Part shown: positions 60,310 through 64,000 of the stretch, one piece after another
Layout: each line of letters begins with the position of its first letter
How positions within the stretch are numbered: the stretch's first letter is position 1
NCBI GenBank assembly: GCA_947311845.1
Contig: CAMZMU010000111.1
Coordinates: 22,574,292-22,638,291 of the forward strand
Origin: Poa pratensis
Lineage: Eukaryota > Streptophyta > Magnoliopsida > Poales > Poaceae
Direction: 5' to 3'
Length of the DNA stretch: 64,000 nucleotides
The notes under the pieces: model-generated
What the model saw: only the letters and a program-made list of their open reading frames with translations
Database searches by the model: none
Told to the model about the DNA's origin: nothing
Translations under genes and position numbers: made by a program

Positions 60310-62276
60310 TCATAAAGGGAAAAAGAGTGTAATATGATGCTTTGAACAGAATAGTTCAGGAAGATACTCCCCCTGACTCTTGCAAATCCTGAAGCCGTCG
60401 CATACCAATTCCGTGAATGTATTTCTGGAATGTTGAAGTTGGTAGAGACTTCGTGAAAAGATCAGCGAGATTATCACATGATTTGACTTGCAAGATGTTG
60501 ATTTCCCCACTCTTCTGGATTTGATGGGGGGAAACAACTTGGGGGCAATATGCTTAGTGATATTGCTCTTTATGTATCCTGTTTGCATCTGTGCAACACA
60601 AGCCGCATTATCTTCGTAGATAATCGTAGGTGATTCGATAGAACCAATTCCACATGACTGTTGTATGTGGTTTATCATCCTGCGAAGCCACACACATTCG
60701 CGTGATGCTTCATATATTGCAATTATTTCAGAATGATTGGTGGATGTTGCAACCAGAGTCTGTTTCGAAGACTTCCATGATATGGCCGTTCCACCATGTA
60801 GGAACACAAAGCCGGATTGCGATCTGGCATTATGGGGATCAGATAAATAGCCAGCATCAGCGTATCCAATCATACTAGAGTCCAGGTTTTTCTGGAACTG
60901 AAAGAATAGGCCAAGATCCTTTGTGCCTTGGAGATATCGAAAGACATTCTTGACTCCTGACCAATGGCGTTTGGTGGGAGGTGCGCTGTGTCTAGCAAGT
61001 AATTCACTGCAAATGCGAGGTCAGGTCTCGTACAATTTGCAAGATACATAAGCGCTCCAATGGCACTGAGATATGGAACCTCGGGTCCCAACATCTCTTC
61101 TCCATCATCCCTCGGCCTGAACGGATCTTTCTCTACGTCTAGAGATCGAACCACCATGGGAGTTTTAGACGGATAGGATTTGTCCATATTGAATTTCTCC
61201 AATATTTTCTGGATATAGGCAGCTTGGTGTACCATTATTCCTGAGGGAAGGTGCTCGAGTTGGAGACCCAAGCAAAATTTGGTTTTACCCAAATCTTCAT
61301 CTCAAATTCCCTCTTTAGATGATTGTGTGCTTCATCAATATCTTGTGCGTTGCCAATGATGTTAAGATCATCGACGTACACGGAAATGATGCAAAATCCT
61401 GAAGAGGACTTCTTGATGAAAACACATGGGCAGTCATCACTGTTGGAGTAACCCTTTTGAAGAAGGAACTCACTAAGTCGGTTGTACCACATCCGCCCCG
61501 ACTGTTTCAAGCCGTATAAAGACTTGTTCAGTTTTACACAGTACATGTTGCGTTTTGCGCTTGCATCCGGGACAGAGATTCCGTCAGGAACCTTCATGTA
61601 AATGTCCGAATCTAGTGACCCGTAAAGATATGCGGTCACGACATCCATCAACTGCATAGATAGACGATTTTGCACTGCCAAAGATATTAAATATCGAAAG
61701 TGATACCACTCATAACTGGAGAATATGTCTCATTGAAATCAATGCCGGGTCTCTGCGTGAAACCCTGTGCTACGAGCCTTGCTTTGTATCTCACCACCTC
61801 ATTGTTCTCATTCCGTTTCCGGAGGAAAACCCATTTGAATCCCACAGGGAAAACACTGGGAGGCGTAGGTATTGCTTCTGTGAATACCTTCCTTTTATTA
61901 AGCGAGGCTAATTCTGCTTGTATTGCATCCTTCCATTGAGGCCAGTCGGAGCGTTTTTCACACTCAACGATAGTCCTTGGATCATGATCATTAAGAAGGG
62001 TATTTGCAATTGTAGCAGAAAAATAAGTGTCGACAATCGTAGACTTACGGTTGAATGATTCTCCAGAATCGATATAGTTGATGGATATCTCGTGCACCGT
62101 TGATGACTCTTCGTGATTTCCCAATACGCGTGAGTCTAGGTGTTCCGATGTCCCAGCCAGTGTGTGCAAGCTGGAGCTGGGTTGTGGAGGTTGCCCTTCC
62201 ACTGGGTGTATACTACCCATAAGGTGTTTGTCAACGTTGAGTTGACTTGCATTTACTGACTTTGAGGAGTTTCTCC
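60310..62276 (-). pseudogene. copia reverse transcriptase and RNase H
   Basis: Reverse transcriptase starts WPQWKDAIQAELASL, then GFKWVFLRKRN and YKARLVAQGF. A shift at 61684 leads into MQLMDVVTAYLYGSL (catalytic Asp) and LYGLKQSGRMWYNRL. The active site follows as ISVYVDDLNIIG. Another shift near 61270 gives GKTKFCLGLQLEHL. Further shifts lead to RNase H: IGYADAGYLSDPHNARSQSG, and SEIIAIYEASRECVWLR with YEDNAACVAQMQ. Several shifts are one-base losses in short runs. Catalytic residues are kept, so decay is recent. Confidence 0.88.
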
Positions 62277-63885
62277 TCACTCTCCTTTGCTGCTTGCGAG
62301 AAGCAGGATCCGGTCAGAGGCCGTACTACTCCCCCTCTTTTTGGGAACGGGGAGTTGAGTGGTTTTAGTTGGTACCTCCACTCTTTCGGGCGCATTTCTG
62401 GCCGGATTCAAGGATTTTGTGACACCTTTTAGATCAGTAAATGAATCTGGCAGATTATTTGCAAGATGTTGCAAATTTATGATTTTCCGAACTTGTAGTT
62501 CAGTCTCTTGGGTACGTGGATCGGAGGCTGAAATGGCAAGAGCATTCCAATCAATTTCCGGGCATTCTTTCTGGTACTTGAAATCTCCCCCTAATGCCGG
62601 AAAATGTTCCTCGTCAAATATACAATCAGCGTGACGGGCTGTGAATAGATCCCCAGTAAGGGGTTCCAGGTACTTAATAATCGACGGCGATTTGTACCCC
62701 ACATAGATCCCCAGTTTTCTGTGTGGGCCCATGGATGTCCGCTGAGGTGGTGAGATCGGGATGTATGTAGCACATCCGAACTTACGCAGATGGGAAATGC
62801 TAGGTGGATTTCCACGTACCAATTGCAGAGGGGAAGTACTGTGATATGCAGTAGGTCGCAATTGTATTAAGTCAGCAGCGTAAAACTGCATGACCCCAAC
62901 ACGAGTTGGCAAGCTGCAATTCATCAACAAAGGTCTTGCAATGAGTTTGATCCTCTTAATTAGGGATTCAGCCAAACCATTTTGAGTGTGGACGTATGGA
63001 ACAGAGTGCTGAACTTCAATCCCCAGGGCCATGCAATAGTCATTGAAAGCACGTGAGGAGAATTCTGCAGCATTGTCCATGCGAATTGATTTAATTCGAC
63101 TTTCTGGATAATGGGCCTGTAACTTAATTACTTCCCTCATTATCTTGGCAAATGCATGGTTCCGTGTGGAAGAAGGCACACATGTGACCATCGTAGATGC
63201 GTCAATAGAACCATGAAATACCTAAACGGTCCAGACAATGGTTGGATGGGACCACAAATGTCTCCTTGAATTCGTTCAAGAAATTGAAGTGGTTCAGCTT
63301 GTATCTTGAGGTGCGAAGGCCTCAAATAAGCTTCCCGTGGCACATGATGTGCACACAAAGTCCGATGACTGAGGAAATTTGGACTCTTGCAAATTGTGAC
63401 CAATGGAATTGCTAGTAATCTTCCTCATCATCCCGATACCAGGATGGCCTAGGCGATCATGCCAGGTTTGGAATGCGTTAACATTCTGGAAAATTACCTT
63501 GTAAGCAACATGTTCTACGGGCTTAATGTACGTATAGTACAGTCCGGACGACAGAGAAGGAATTTTTTCAAGTACTTGCTTGCCATATCCGTAATCTTTT
63601 GTGAAGAGTAAATACTCCTCTTTGTTGTCTTCATGGGTTTCAATGTGAAAACCATTCTTACGGATATCTCGATAACTGATTAGGGTACGTGAAGAATCGG
63701 GATACAACAGCATCCTCAATTGTCACTTGTGTACCACTGGGAGGGTAAATATGGCACGTCCAGTGCCAACAATTACCGTATCGCGTCCAGCGATTGTCAA
63801 AATATCTCCATTCATCTTTTTCAGAGTTTGGAAATATTTCAACTCCCTCAGTATGGAGTTTGTGGTAGCACTGTCCACAAGGCAT
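62277..63885 (-). pseudogene. copia protease end, GAG-pre-integrase and integrase
   Basis: From the right: broken frames with the end of the protease region, then the H-H-C-C pre-integrase zinc domain (WHDRLGHPGIGMMRK ... CTSCATGS). Integrase follows: RIQGDICGPIQP with the first catalytic Asp, a shift near 63195, then IRMDNAAEFSSRAFNDYC with Asp, and VPYVHTQNGLAE with Glu. It ends with the C-terminal LGIYVGYKSPSIIKYLEP block. Integrase inserts the cDNA into the host genome. The frame changes mean this copy does not make it whole. Confidence 0.85.
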
Positions 63886-64000
63886 AATTCCTCTTCCATC
63901 GGATTGTCCCGTAGAGAACTATATATAAAAATGAAGAATTTTCAATAAGAATCCTTATTTAAATACATAGATTACAATCTTATTATATCAAAGTGCTGAT

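Larger units (their letters stand above)
59755..64000 (-). mobile_element. Ty1/copia retrotransposon, defective, cut by the window edge
   Basis: On the minus strand, from the right edge: pre-integrase zinc domain, integrase, reverse transcriptase, RNase H, polypurine tract and 3' LTR. Integrase before reverse transcriptase is the copia order. Pol is split by at least six shifts and stops. The 5' LTR, primer-binding site and gag lie beyond base 64000. Confidence 0.92.

Overview
The window is nuclear DNA of a grass, most likely a large-genome Pooideae (Triticeae or a relative). Reasons: long gypsy and copia LTR elements nested in one another, a gypsy LTR of a type common in wheat and barley, an Au-type SINE, Mutator and Tourist elements, short GT-AG introns, GC-rich first exons, and proteins matching rice-type orthologues. 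I cannot fix the species from sequence alone.

Layout. 1-4935: 3' part of a gypsy element ending in a complete 1.5 kb LTR. 5.0-5.6 kb: transposon relics. 5.7-8.0 kb: ribosomal protein eL33 (RPL35A) gene with three one-base losses. 8.6-11.5 kb: leucine aminopeptidase (M17). 12.1-12.3 kb: U2 snRNA gene on the minus strand with its plant promoter elements, head to head with APC4 (12.6-20.3 kb, 19 exons). 21.2-21.7 kb: truncated LINE. 22.1-30.2 kb: RIC1 (22 exons, all phases consistent). 31.1-32.9 kb: PIF/Harbinger relic split by a solo LTR. 33.6-34.3 kb: hevein-like peptide precursor with a duplicated domain and repeated promoter motifs. 35.5-36.6 kb: foldback Mutator-like element. 36.7-37.5 kb: cytochrome P450 relic. 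37.5-42.2 kb: FAR1-type MULE with an inserted solo LTR. 42.3-43.8 kb: GC-rich Pack-MULE candidate. 43.8-46.6 kb: USB1 (U6 snRNA phosphodiesterase) with a SINE just before its start codon. 46.7 kb: second LINE. 47.7-58.3 kb: nested, mainly non-coding LTR elements. 58.5-59.2 kb: Mutator-like arm and a minisatellite. 59.8-64 kb: defective minus-strand copia element running off the window.

Functionally, the host genes are housekeeping: translation (eL33), peptide turnover (LAP), splicing RNA (U2) and U6 3'-end processing (USB1), cell-cycle ubiquitin ligase (APC4), Golgi Rab6 activation (RIC1), plus one probable defence peptide. They do not form an operon-like unit; the only shared regulatory space is the 330-base U2/APC4 divergent promoter. 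I found no convincing novel system. The strongest leads are an LTR with near-identical inverted ends, a retroelement with mismatched LTRs, the duplicated hevein gene with its promoter repeats, the FAR1 MULE interrupted by a solo LTR, and a recurring pattern of single-base homopolymer losses that may be an assembly artefact.
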